DNA of 64,000 nt from Lactarius indigo (Eukaryota; Basidiomycota; Agaricomycetes; Russulales; Russulaceae), in the NCBI GenBank assembly GCA_025766275.1, contig JAFKAC010000052.1, positions 186,001 through 250,000 on the forward strand, read 5' to 3'. The notes beneath the pieces are model-generated. The model searched no databases. It saw only the letters and a list, made by a program, of their open reading frames with translations, and was not told the origin of the DNA. Made by a program: the position numbers and the translations under genes. Position 1 is the stretch's first letter; each line of letters starts with the position of its first letter. This document shows, piece by piece, positions 53,767-64,000 of this stretch.

Positions 53767-54336
53767 TGTAACGCCACTACAGAGGCGTTGCGTACGACCT
53801 GTACTAAGTCAGTCAGTTAATGGTAGCACAAGCTCCGGGGCCTGGCTTCAGCGAGATGCACAAGGATCACAAGGATGGTCATCACTTGGATCGTAGAGGA
53901 AGGCCAAGACTCGAAGGTCTGGCAGAGACAGAGGGTTCGCGAGACAGTAAGAGCGCAAAGGCGTTCGAGTGTAGTATTACACAAGAAGTCTAGTCTACCA
54001 TACAAGCTAGGTAGAACTAGGTTTAAATAGACAGTACCTAGTGTGGCGACTACAAACAGATGGCGCCATCGCTGGTTCTGGGGATAAAGGGTAGGACATA
54101 ATGAGAATAAAGGGGACGCTGCTCTGGGAATAATGGTAAATCACGCGGGGTCACGCGTGATTAGGAACACAATGGAAACTAGCACATGTCGAACTTTATC
54201 AGAAGGGAGCATCGATAAGTAGGGCGCGCGATAGGAACCGGGTAATCGTAAAGTCCGCGTAATCATACAGGGCTCGTATAGTACAGGGAAGGGAATAGAG
54301 ATATGCGAAAGAACGAGTCCAAGGAAAATTGTAACA
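53767..54336 (-). repeat. Element E 5' LTR
   Basis: 570 bp, TGTAACGCC to TTGTAACA on the plus strand. In element orientation TATTTAAA (54029-54022) is followed 33 bases on by AGACTAGACTT (53996-53986), the exact complement of the primer site AAGTCTAGTCT at 53764-53754. The right flank CTTTT should be the target duplication; the left partner is lost with the 3' part of E. Confidence 0.87.
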
Positions 54337-57300
54337 CTTTTGTTCTCTTCGAATTCCAGTCTCGATACGCACAAATTACCGAATGGCCGACATAAGAGCA
54401 CTGGTGGACTCGGGGGCCACCGACAATTTTATACATCCGAACTTTATAAGGAAGATGGGTATTGGCACACAATTGCTAGCCCAACCAAGAAAGATTTGGA
54501 ATATCGATCAAACGGAAAACAAAGCTGGGTCCATCACTCACTTTACCGACCTTGACGTATACGCCAAAGGATACCATAGGACAATGAGGTTCCTCATAAC
54601 AGATCTTGGGAATGAAGAGGTCGTGTTAGGATACCCGTGGTTGGCAACTTACGAGCCAACTATCAATTGGCGAGACGCAGTAATGCATGAAGAAATCATG
54701 CCAGTAGTGATTAGTACGCAGGACAGTCATCACCACCATACTGTCATTGCCGCTGCCTTCACTGATGAATGGAAGGAAGAAATAGTCGCGGACCTGGATG
54801 AGGAAGAAGTATATCTACACGCCACAACGTCCACCGAACTGGCGATTCAAGCTAAGCGGGACGAACCACCCGTGGAATTGCCAGTAATGTACCAAGCGTT
54901 TCAGAAGCTCTTCAGCAAAGAAGCATCCCAGTGCTTTCCTCCCGCCAGGCCATGGGACCACGCTATTGAATTTAAGCCAAACGCCCCATTGGCAATAGAC
55001 TGCAAAATATACCCGCTAACACAGGAAGAAGAGGGCAAGCTCAAGGAGTTTCTAGACGAAAAACTTAAGCAGGGATATCTACACCCCTCCATCTCTCCGT
55101 ACGCATCATCCTTCTTCTTCATCAAAAAGAAGGACGGAAAACTACGCCCAGTACAGGATTACCGGGTAATCAATTCCCATACCATATGCAATCAATACCC
55201 CTTCCCCTTATTCAAGATCTTATTTACGACCTCAGTAACGCACACATCTATACCAAGCTCGATATCCATTGGGGGTACAACAACATCCGCATTCGCGACG
55301 GAGATCAGGAGAAGGCAGCCTTTAAAACCAAATTTGGCCTCTTCAAACCGATGGTCATGTTCTTCGGTCTCACAAACTCACCCGCGACCTTTCAAACAAT
55401 GATGAACCACATCTATCGAGACACCATCGCAAAACATGAACTTCGTGGTACCGTTATCCGGGTCTACATGGATGATATCGGAATCGCAACATGCGAAGGC
55501 CACGATTCTGCGGACCACATCGTGGCAGTCACGGATGTCCTTCGCGTCGCCCAGGAACATGACCTATATTTCAAACTCGAAAAGTGCCTCTTCCACCAAC
55601 CTCGGATGGATTACCTGGGGGTAATCCTTGAAAAGGGGGTAACTCGCATGGACCCGGTAAAAGTTCAAGGCATTAGAGATTGGCCAACGCCAACAAAAGT
55701 CAGGGACGTACGCTCTTTCCTGGGTTTCTGCAACGTTTACCGCTTATTCATCCGAGGTTTCGCCACACACGCCCGGCCGCTCAATCGGCTCACAAGAAAG
55801 GACACTGAATGGCGGTGGACGGATGAAGAAGACCGTGCATTTAAGACACTCAAGCGCCTCGTTACCGAAGAACCGGTGCTGGCACACCCCGACTTGCAAG
55901 AGCAATTTGAACTGGAGGTTGATGCCTCCGGATTCGCAGTGGGTGCAGTCCTCTTGCAAAAGAAACATGACGGGCGCAAGCACCCCATAGGATACTACTC
56001 AGCGACGCTGAGTGAAGCAGAACGCAACTACGACATTTACGACCTAGAACTTCTCGCCATTGTAAAAGCCCTCCGGCACTGGCACCCCTTGCTCGCAGGA
56101 TCCCCACATAAGATCAAAATATTTTCGGATCACTTAAACCTGCAGTACTGGAAGACACCACAGAAGATTAGCCGAAGAGTTGCCCGGGAGGTGCTGGAGC
56201 TAATGGAATATGACTTCGAGATCCACCATATCAAGGGGAAGAATAACGGTAGAGCAGACGCACTATCAAGACGGCCGGACTACGACCAAGGAGAAGAAGA
56301 TAACCAAGGTGTGGTTGTCTTACCTCCAGAGGTGTTCATATGAGCCACTAATGTTGCATGCACCCTGGAAATACATCCCATGATGCAACAACCAAGGCGA
56401 CGACAAGACCCAGCCGTGATCAAAACCTGGGTTGATGCCCACCGCCTCAAGAAGATAGAGGGGGAGTGGTACAAGGATGGACGACTGGTGATTACAGGAC
56501 CTATGGTGACGTACCGGGCTATCATACAAGATCATCACGACCCGCCAGTACACGGACACCCTGGAATAAGCCGGACACAACAAATTGTAGAACGGCATCA
56601 TTGGTGGCCAAGTATTCGTTGAGATGTGTATGAATATGTCACGGGATGCGCTGACTGTCAGCGAAACAAAGTTAACACCAGACCAACCCACACCCCTTTA
56701 CATCCAATCACAGCCACCATGGATGCCCCCCCTCTCTACACCATCGCCCTAGACTTCATCACTAAACTGCCGACCTCACAGTCCTACGACAGTATTCTGA
56801 CTGTCACTGACCACGACTGCAGCAAGGCGTCCATATTTATCCCATGTAACGAAGAAATTACGGCGGAAGGAACCACGATCCTGTACGTCAATCACGTGTT
56901 CAGACGATTTGGGTTACCACGTAAAATCATCAGTGACCACGACCCCCGATTTACCTCCAAGTTCACACAAGAAGTATGCCACATATTGGGCATCCAACAG
57001 AATATTTCCACGGCCTACCACCCACGCACCGACAGACAGTCCGAGCGAACCAATCAATGGCTTGAACAAAATCTACACTTCTGGGCTAATGAGCAGCAAG
57101 ATAACTGGGCGGAGTATCTCCCCATAGCAGAATTCGCTCACAACAACTGGCCCCACGAGCACACAAAACAATCACCGTTCATGCTTCTGATGGGATATAA
57201 CCCAACAGCCAATTGGACGGATAAGCCATCCCCAATTCCAAATGTGATCACCAGACTAACGCAGCTAAAGGAAGCGCGTCAACTTGCTCAGGACCTTATC

Positions 57301-58287
57301 AAAAAGGCACAAGATAGCTGGGTCCGGCATAAAGACACCCTGCGTTATCAGATCGGTGACCAAGTATGGCTAGAGGGAAAACATCTACGGACCAATCAAC
57401 CCACGGCGAAACTAGTGGCGCAATGCCACAGACCGTTTAAAGTAGTTCAGGTGATGTCCCCTTACAACTACCGTCTCGAACTTCCCACGCAGTGGAGCAT
57501 CCATCCAGTGTTCCATATCGATCTTCTCACACCATACAAAAATACAACCTTTCACGGCGAGAACTTCCCACGTCCGCCACCGGATCTTGTGGAAGGCAAA
57601 GAAGAGTATGAAGTCGAGGCCGTTCTGGACTCCCGGCATTTCAGAAGAAGGAGGAAACTGCAGTACCTCATCAAATGGAAAGGTTACCCCGACTCGGAGA
57701 ATCAGTGGGTCGATAAGGATGACGTGTTTGCCCCAGAAGCAATAGAAGCGTACCAAGTGGGCCGGACAGCAGTGCGGCATCTTAAAAGCCAGTCCAAGAG
57801 CACCCAGGGAGAGTACCACTCCCACATCCGATCCTCTCATACCTCTATGCCCACTTCTCCTCTCAGACATGTCACCACGGCGATCCTCCTCGACCAAGTC
57901 GCACAAGACGCCTCCAACCTCATCGAAGACGACGAAGAAACCATGGTTCAACAGGTCCAGCTCACTCCGTACACACCTGCGGACGTGCGAACCGGGCATA
58001 TCACCGCTCAAGAGTGGGCTAATGTCCTACAGAGGTTCCCCAACCCGACTCACCAGCCCGATGACGAGCAGCAGCATGCCGTCCCTCACATCTTCCGAGA
58101 CGACAACAGCAATTGAGAACCCATTGCCATCATCCCCCCAGGTGACGACCTCATCGGCACAAGGGGAATTTTCCCTGCCGACCGTCCCCTCGAAGACCCA
58201 ACAGGAGTCAGAAGCAGTGGAGGATTGGCGGAGGGTGGTGAAGGAGTGGGCCAACGAACAACTGCGCTTAGCGCAGAGGAGGTTGAG
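54337..58287 (+). pseudogene. pol: Element H pol (B family), protease to chromodomain and extension, decayed
   Basis: It begins abruptly after the E LTR in the protease segment (SLRIPVSIRTNY, ALVDSGATDNFIHPNFI). RT with VYMDDIG at about 55470, RNase H ELEVDASGFAVGAVLLQ, integrase [50 protein letters not shown], chromodomain EEYEVEAVLDSRHFRRRRK. Breaks: a one-base loss near 55198, and TGA stops at 56341, 56623 and 58114. The GQSER motif is RQSER. G interrupts it at 58288. Its gag and 5' LTR should lie left of element E but are not in the window. Confidence 0.9.
57869..58287 (+). CDS. Element H ORF3 (partial), +1 frame on pol extension
   Basis: ATG at 57869 (MSPRRSSSTKS, context GACATGT), at the same place as in element B (MSPKRSSSTP). 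It stays open to the G insertion at 58288, through PQVTTSSAQGEFS and the helix DWRRVVKEWANEQLRLAQRR. The pol frame has a TGA at 58114 inside this span, but the +1 frame does not. Confidence 0.45.
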
Positions 58288-58795
58288 TGTTACGCTCCAC
58301 CGGCGTTAGTCCGACTTGGACTCGTGGAGGGCGTAATCGACTTAGCGAAATTTAGGCGAATGGGGAACACATGTCAACCCAACGCAGGCTGAACGGGGGC
58401 ACACTGGCACACTCCACAGCGAAAGGAGTAAAGAAGAGTATCCTTGGTAGATACAAGTGGAAGTACACTTAGTCCGAGACTAAGGCAGTCAAGAGGCGAG
58501 TCAGAAGGTGGATTGAAGAAGACCAAGATGGAGACTCTTGGTCTTCTAAGTCGACTACTTATACAGATACGCATGGGCTTTAAAGCGCCGCTGGAATAGT
58601 AAACAACCAATAGCGTAACTAGCTCGAACCCTAGTACAGCTATCCTAGGAATGAGTCATACATGAGTCACAATCACATGTGAACTGCTATGCTGACTGAT
58701 ACGATGTAAGAGTCCATGACTAATACTGATACTGGACCGTAGTCATAACCGGTCATGAGTCGTGTGTAATGAGTCATTAAGTCCATACCGTAACA
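58288..58795 (-). repeat. Element G 3' LTR (D-type)
   Basis: 508 bp, TGTTACGCTCC to ACCGTAACA. The left flank TTGAG (58283-58287) should recur beyond the window at the other end of G. A polypurine tract (AAAAGGAGG on the minus strand) follows at 58798-58810. Confidence 0.9.
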
Positions 58796-58825
58796 TCACC
58801 TCCTTTTCAGGAGTGAGGCCCACCT

Positions 58826-61800
58826 CACTTAGTCTGCCATCGATTCCTGCCTCATCCGCTCTGCTTCGTCCTCCATCCTTGCAAGTATGTTAGCGCGCTC
58901 CAATCGGTAGAGACTGTCCCTTTTGTCCGTAACCGCCATCTCCTTCTCCATCTGTAACTGCCGAATCCGCCTCTCCAATTGGTCTTTGGCAAAGGCGAAC
59001 TGCCAGAACTGGTGCAGTTCTTGAGTAAGGGTGACATCCCCAATGCGCATAAGCAGCAAATCTGTGGGGTGTCGATCGCGGAGCATGAAATACTCCTCGT
59101 GTGGGATGAAGGCGCGGTTGTTTTTAGGGAGATGAGGGGTGGCGTAGAGGGGTTTACCATAAAGGAAGCCCGACCCCAGAGCTAGTCCGAGTACGAAGGG
59201 GTCTCCTCCTCGGATAACCTGTACGTGGGATGCCTGTACCGTCGGTCTGTTGGGGAGTTTGATCGGGAACGGAATGTAATCGGGTCCTCAATTGACCCGG
59301 AACCCCTCAGGGACGACGGCCCTGGTTGCAGGGTCTTGTTCATCCATTGGTGTATAATGAGCCGCTTGTGCCACGGCGACTCGTCCCCTGTGTAAAGGCT
59401 CCCCCGCTGTGTCAATGAGGTAGGGAGTGGCAGCTGGATCTTCAGCATAGAATTCATGGTTAAGGAATGCGTGCCTGATGGGGTAGTGGTCTCCAAGCTC
59501 GTCTTCATCCTCATCTTTGTCCAGTACTCCTTCCGCTCCTTCATCATCCGACGTCGGCAGGCGGCGATATGCAGTTGCTCCCGCTGCCACCACGCCGCCG
59601 TCTCCTTCCATTCTTGCTCGTACTTCTTCAGGGCGTCGGGCGGTTGCACCGTGTGGGACAGCTGCTTGAAGCCGAAAGAGCTCGTCTTCCGTGAGGAAGA
59701 CTTCGGGCTCACCGGTGTTAGGGTTTGTGAGGGCGTACATTGGCAGAGGTGCTGGTTGAGTTGTTGCTGGATCATCGTCGAGAGTTCCCTGTATGGGCAC
59801 AGGGAATCATTGCAATGTCTGGTGCAGTTCTTCACTAGTGATAGGGCCGTCTTCCTCATGCTGCACGGAGGGACGGCTTCCTCCCATAGTTCTAGTGGCT
59901 GCGGCGTCGTTGGTGGAGTTGGGGTTGACAAGTGTGGCAGAGGAGTTGTTGGCGAGGGTAGAGAAGAGTGCGAGCTGGTCATTGCATCGAGTAGAGGACA
60001 TGGAGTGAATGGGAGATGGGGACTTATCACGACAGGAGGTCACCCTTATATGTGTTTCTCTGTCGGGGTTAGAATGTTTGAATTCCCGAACGGCTTTGTC
60101 GGCAAATACGTCATCCTTATCTATCCATTGATTGTCTGAATCCGGATAGCCCTTCCATTTGACAAGGTACTGGAGTCGACGTCTTCTGCCGAATCGCTGA
60201 GAATCTAGAATCTTCTCGACCTCGTACTCTTCTTTGTTATCAACCAAATCAGGTGGTGGGCGCTGATAGTTTGGTCCGTGCGTGGGTGTTTCGCGATAAG
60301 GTGTGAGAAGATCTATGTGGAAGACGTCATGGATGCTCCACTGCGTGGGAAGTTCGAGGCGATAGTTGACAGGAGACATCACCTGGATGACCTTAAATGG
60401 TCCGTGGCGTTTTGCGGCTAGTTTTGCGGTTGGTTGATGGGTGCGTAAGTGGCGTCCCTCGAGCCACACGAGGTCTCCTTCTTTGAACTTGGGCGTATCT
60501 TTGTGCTTGACCCATGACTTTTGCGCCCGAAGCATGCAGGAGAAGGCGCGTTGTCGAGCCTGTTTGAATTGGTCTAGCCTTAGTGATACTTGTGGGATAG
60601 GAGAAGGCCTATTGGTCCAATCAGCGTGAGGATTGAACCCTGATAAGAGGAAAAAGGGGGACTCTCGCGTGGTTTCATTGGGCCAATTGTTATGCGTGAA
60701 TTCTGCCATGGGCAGATAGCGGACCCAATCATCCTGACGTTCATTTACCCAAAAGCGGAGGTATTGTTCCAGCCATTGGTTTGTTCGCTCCGATTGGCCG
60801 TCAGTTCTGGGGTGGTAAGCGGTTGAGATATTTTGGCTGATGCCAAGGATTTTGCATATCTCTTGCATAAACTTGGATGCGAAGTGAGGATCTCGGTCAC
60901 TGATAACATGCGAGGGGAGTCCGAATCGTGGGAAGACATGGGAGACGTACAGAGCAGCTGTCCCTTCAGCCGTTATCTCTTCGTTACAGGGGATGAAGAT
61001 AGCCGCTTTGGTACAGTCATGATCTGTTACCGTGAGAATAGAGTCATATCCGCGAGAGGCAGGGAGTTTAGTAATAAAGTCCACTGCGATGGTCTCGAAT
61101 GGCAGGGCTTCCGGTTTAGGATAAATAGGTTGTAGGGGTGCTCTAATTGGTCGGAGGTTGACTTTGTGCCGCTGGCATTCCGCACAGCCTTTGACATAAT
61201 CTGTAACGTCGTTCTTCATTTGCGGCCACCAGTAACGCCTCTCAGTAAGTTGGAGAGTACGTTTGATGCCCGGGTGGCCATAGACAGGAGAGTCATGATG
61301 AGCTGCTATGATGGTACGTTTGTCGTGAATACTGCTGGTGACTACTCGGCGTCCGTCTTTGTACCATGTCCCTTCAATGTCTTTTAGCTTGTGAGCATCA
61401 ACCCAGGGTTTCAACTTAGCTGTGTCTTGTTCGTAAATGGGGTGTTCTGGCGTCATTTCTGCAGGTAAGATTTCAGGTCTCCAGTGAGGGTGTCGTGGTT
61501 CTTCCAATGTGGCAGCACGCGCGAAAACACTCTCTGGTAATACCGTTATACCTTCATTGTCGTTTTCTCCTTGGTCGTAGTCTGGTCTCCGGGATAACGC
61601 ATCAGCGCGTCCATTGGAGGTACCTTTGATGTGGTGAATTTCAAAGTCGTATTCCGAAAGTTCAAGTACTTCCCTGGCTACGCGTCTGCTAATCTTCTGT
61701 GGCGATCTCCAATATTGTAAATTAAGGTGATCGGAGAATACTTTGATTTTGTGAGGGGAGCCTGCTAAGAGGGGTCTCCAGTGGCGAAAGGCTTTGACAA

Positions 61801-63634
61801 TAGCCAAGAGTTCGAGGTCGTAAATGTCGTAATTTCGTTCAGCTTCATTAAGAGTGGACAAGTAGTACCCAATAGGGTGTCGTTTACCATCTTCTTTACG
61901 TTGAAGAAGGACTGCTCCTGTTGCAAAGCCCGATGCATCGACTTCTAACTCAAATTTTTGGGTAAGGTCTGGGTGCGTGAGGACAGGCTCGCTAGTGACA
62001 AGGGTTTTGAGATCTTGGAATGCCTTTTCTTCTTCGGTTCCCCAGCGCCATTTGGTGTCTTTGCGGGTGAGTTTGTTAAGGGGTCGTGCTTTAGTCGCAA
62101 AACCTCGTATAAAGGGACGGTAAAAATTGCAGAAGCCGAGGAAAGAGCGGACGTCCTTAACCTTGGTTGGCGTAGGCCAATCTTTAATGCCCGAAATTTT
62201 GACAGGGTCCATGTGTGTCACCCCCTTTTCAAGGATTACCCCCAGGTAATCCATGCGTGGGGAGTGGAAAAGGCATTTTTCGAGCTTGTAGTACAGATCA
62301 TGCTCCGCGGATACGCGGAGAACGTCTTTGACTGCCTCGACGTGGTCTTGGAGGGAGTAATTGATTCCCGTTGCAATACCGATGTCGTCCATGTAGACTC
62401 TAATTACCGTTCCACGGGCTGCATGCGTAGTTATAACGTCCCTGAATATGAAGTTCATCATGGTCTGGAACGTCGCCGGGGAATTGGTAAGGCCGAAAAA
62501 CATCACCGTTGGTTCAAACAATCCATAACGCGTTTTAAATGCTGCCTTTTCTTCGTCACCCTCTTTGATGCATACGTTGTTATACCCCCATCTAACGTCA
62601 AGTTTGGTATAGATATGAGCGTTACTGAGGTCAGTGATAAGATCGGAGATGAGGGGGAGTGGGTATTGGTTGCGGATAGTGACGGCGTTGATTTTTCGAT
62701 AGTCTTGAACTGGTCGTAATTTTCCATCCTTCTTTTTGATAAAGAAGAATGATGAGGCGTATGGGGATTTGGAAGGTCATATATAACCCTTCTTGAGTTG
62801 TTCATCGATCCATTCGCGTAGTTTCTTGTCCTCTTCTTGGGTCATGGGGTATATTTTACAGTCGATTGCGTCCGCCGTCCCTGGTTTAAATTCAATAGCA
62901 TGATCCCAGGGCCTGCTGGGTGGAAACCTTTCTGATGCTTCTTCACTGAAGAGGCGTTCGAACTCGCGATATTCAGAAGGTAACTCAGCTTTGGTGGTGT
63001 ATTGTTGAGCGGCAATGGCAAGCTCCATAGCGGTTGCTCTAATTCGGCATCCTTCTTCAAATTGTTGTTTTTGTTCGTCGGTAATAACACAGGAGTGTAC
63101 TATCTCGTAGTCGTCGTCCTGGATGGTGGTTGTTGCAACCACCAATGTCGTTTTGATGTGTGGATTGATAGAACGAATGATGATGGGGAGCATATCCTCA
63201 TGGATGGCCGCTTGTGACCATTTGATGTGGGGATCATAGATGGCAAGCCAAGGATAGCCCAATATGATGTCTTCGTTGCCAATATCTGTAATAAGGAAAC
63301 GGATTTCCTTATGAATGCCTTTAGTTTGGACGTCGACATCCGTATAATGAGTGATACGCCCCGACTTATTTTCCGTGTTGTCGATATTCCATATTTTCTT
63401 TGGGACGTCTAGTAACTTGGTCCCGAGCCCCATCCTTTTTGCGAAGGAGGGTTTCATGAAGCAATGGGTTGCTCCGGAGTTGACTAATGCTCGTATGTCG
63501 GCCATTGCGTAACTGGTGCGAATTGATACTGGAACTCTCATAGAACGATAGCGAGTCATGATTACACTGTTACAGTTAACCGCCCTCACCCAGGCCGATG
63601 GGTTCAGGCGTCCTGAAAACCCTCCTTTTTCCAC
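58826..63634 (-). pseudogene. pol: Element G pol (D family), full set of domains, three TGA stops
   Basis: Minus strand. Protease ALVNSGATHCFM (the catalytic Asp is replaced by Asn, about 63480), RT VYMDDIG (about 62390), RNase H ELEVDASGFATGAVLLQ, integrase [50 protein letters not shown], chromodomain and the C-terminal extension. Stops at about 62776, 59807 and 59288 are TGA where D has CGA. The protease change and stops make it defective although it is otherwise close to D. Confidence 0.9.
59182..59982 (-). CDS. Element G ORF3, +1 frame on pol extension
   Basis: ATG at 59982 (MTSSHSSLPS) to a stop at 59182, 266 residues as in element D and fully open, although the pol frame has two TGAs in or next to this span. 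It contains LKKYEQEWKETAAWWQREQL and RGSGSIEDPITFRSRSNS. Confidence 0.5.
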   Translation of the reverse strand: MTSSHSSLPSPTTPLPHLSTPTPPTTPQPLELWEEAVPPCSMRKTALSLVKNCTRHCNDSLCPYRELSTMIQQQLNQHLCQCTPSQTLTPVSPKSSSRKTSSFGFKQLSHTVQPPDALKKYEQEWKETAAWWQREQLHIAACRRRMMKERKEYWTKMRMKTSLETTTPSGTHSLTMNSMLKIQLPLPTSLTQRGSLYTGDESPWHKRLIIHQWMNKTLQPGPSSLRGSGSIEDPITFRSRSNSPTDRRYRHPTYRLSEEETPSYSD

Positions 63635-64000
63635 AGCTGTTGGAGGATAATGTCTTTTACGTCGTCCGACTCTCCAGCTACCCCGTTAAGCCAGTCGCTG
63701 GCGCGCTGTTGAGGGGGTACTTCTTGAACCGCCCTGGTAGCGACTTCTGGTTCTTGTTGATGATAGTCAGTATCGATGTACCGACTGGTTGATGCTTGGG
63801 GTTGGTATCCCCCTCGTGGTTGTCTACAATCGCGGGCCATGTGTCTGTCCTTTCCACAGTTATAACATGTAACTGGCCTTTGGTTATTACGTCCTCCTCC
63901 TTTCTGTAAAAATCCTCCCCTTGGTCGATATGGGGGACGAGGGACGAGTATGTCTTCAGCTCCTGCGAGTCGCCCTCGAATTCGGTCTGCAGAGGTATCC
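63604..64000 (-). CDS. gag: Element G gag, C-terminal part (runs off the window)
   Basis: Minus-strand gag with the zinc knuckle CYNCGKDRHMARDC at about 63870-63830 (the Gly before His is changed to Arg) and the tail DWLNGVAGESDDVKDIILQQ. It overlaps pol at the heptamer GGGTTTT (63622-63616). The rest lies beyond base 64000. Confidence 0.85.
   Translation of the reverse strand, partial: DTSADRIRGRLAGAEDILVPRPPYRPRGGFLQKGGGRNNQRPVTCYNCGKDRHMARDCRQPRGGYQPQASTSRYIDTDYHQQEPEVATRAVQEVPPQQRASDWLNGVAGESDDVKDIILQQLWKKEGFQDA

Overview
The window looks like transposon-rich chromatin of a basidiomycete fungus, most likely an agaricomycete. Host-type genes have several introns of about 48-60 bases with GT-AG ends. 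The recognisable families fit that group: DUF6535 membrane proteins, a GRANAGKTT-type G-domain protein, a hAT transposon, a Plavaka-type transposase fragment, and Ty3/gypsy chromoviruses of the Tf1/sushi type. No rRNA, tRNA or CRISPR array was seen.

Layout. (1) 1-8.8 kb: a tandem array whose unit is a plus-strand DUF6535 gene plus a minus-strand acid-phosphatase pseudogene. Copy 1 is cut by the window edge, copy 2 (2653-5387) looks intact, and copy 3 is cut at about 8811 by retrotransposon sequence. (2) 8.8-26.9 kb: nested gypsy elements. Old element A (minus) is split by a complete element B (9922-17810, duplicated target TCTCT) and by a solo LTR (18699-19160, duplicated target CTTGA). Beyond A lie an E-type LTR piece, the 5' end of element I and the 3' end of element J. 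(3) 26.9-27.8 kb: a degenerate GC-rich minisatellite. (4) 29.36-33.55 kb: about 60 copies of a 69-bp minisatellite. (5) 34.2-35.2 kb: a G-domain GTPase gene (minus). (6) 36286-40263: a hAT transposon with terminal inverted repeats and an 8-bp target duplication. (7) 41.2-64 kb: a Plavaka fragment, truncated element F, then a nest in which element H (plus) was entered by E (minus) and E by D (44361-52165). D has open gag and pol and LTRs differing at one noticed base. Element G (minus) also sits in H and runs off the right edge.

How the retroelements work. The gypsy elements share one plan: LTR; an 11-base primer site that matches the predicted 5' end of their own transcript; gag with a zinc knuckle; a -1 frameshift heptamer; pol (protease, reverse transcriptase, RNase H, integrase, chromodomain); a long C-terminal extension; polypurine tract; LTR. 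Three features deserve most attention. A second reading frame (here called ORF3) overlaps the pol extension in the +1 frame, and its protein sequence is conserved between families. Gag appears to start at a GTG in strong Kozak context, with no ATG in any frame for about 780 bases after the predicted transcription start in elements D and B. The self-primer and primer site have changed together between family E and families B/D.

Decay. Most in-frame stops in B, G and H are TGA where a relative has CGA, which points to C-to-T change at CpG.
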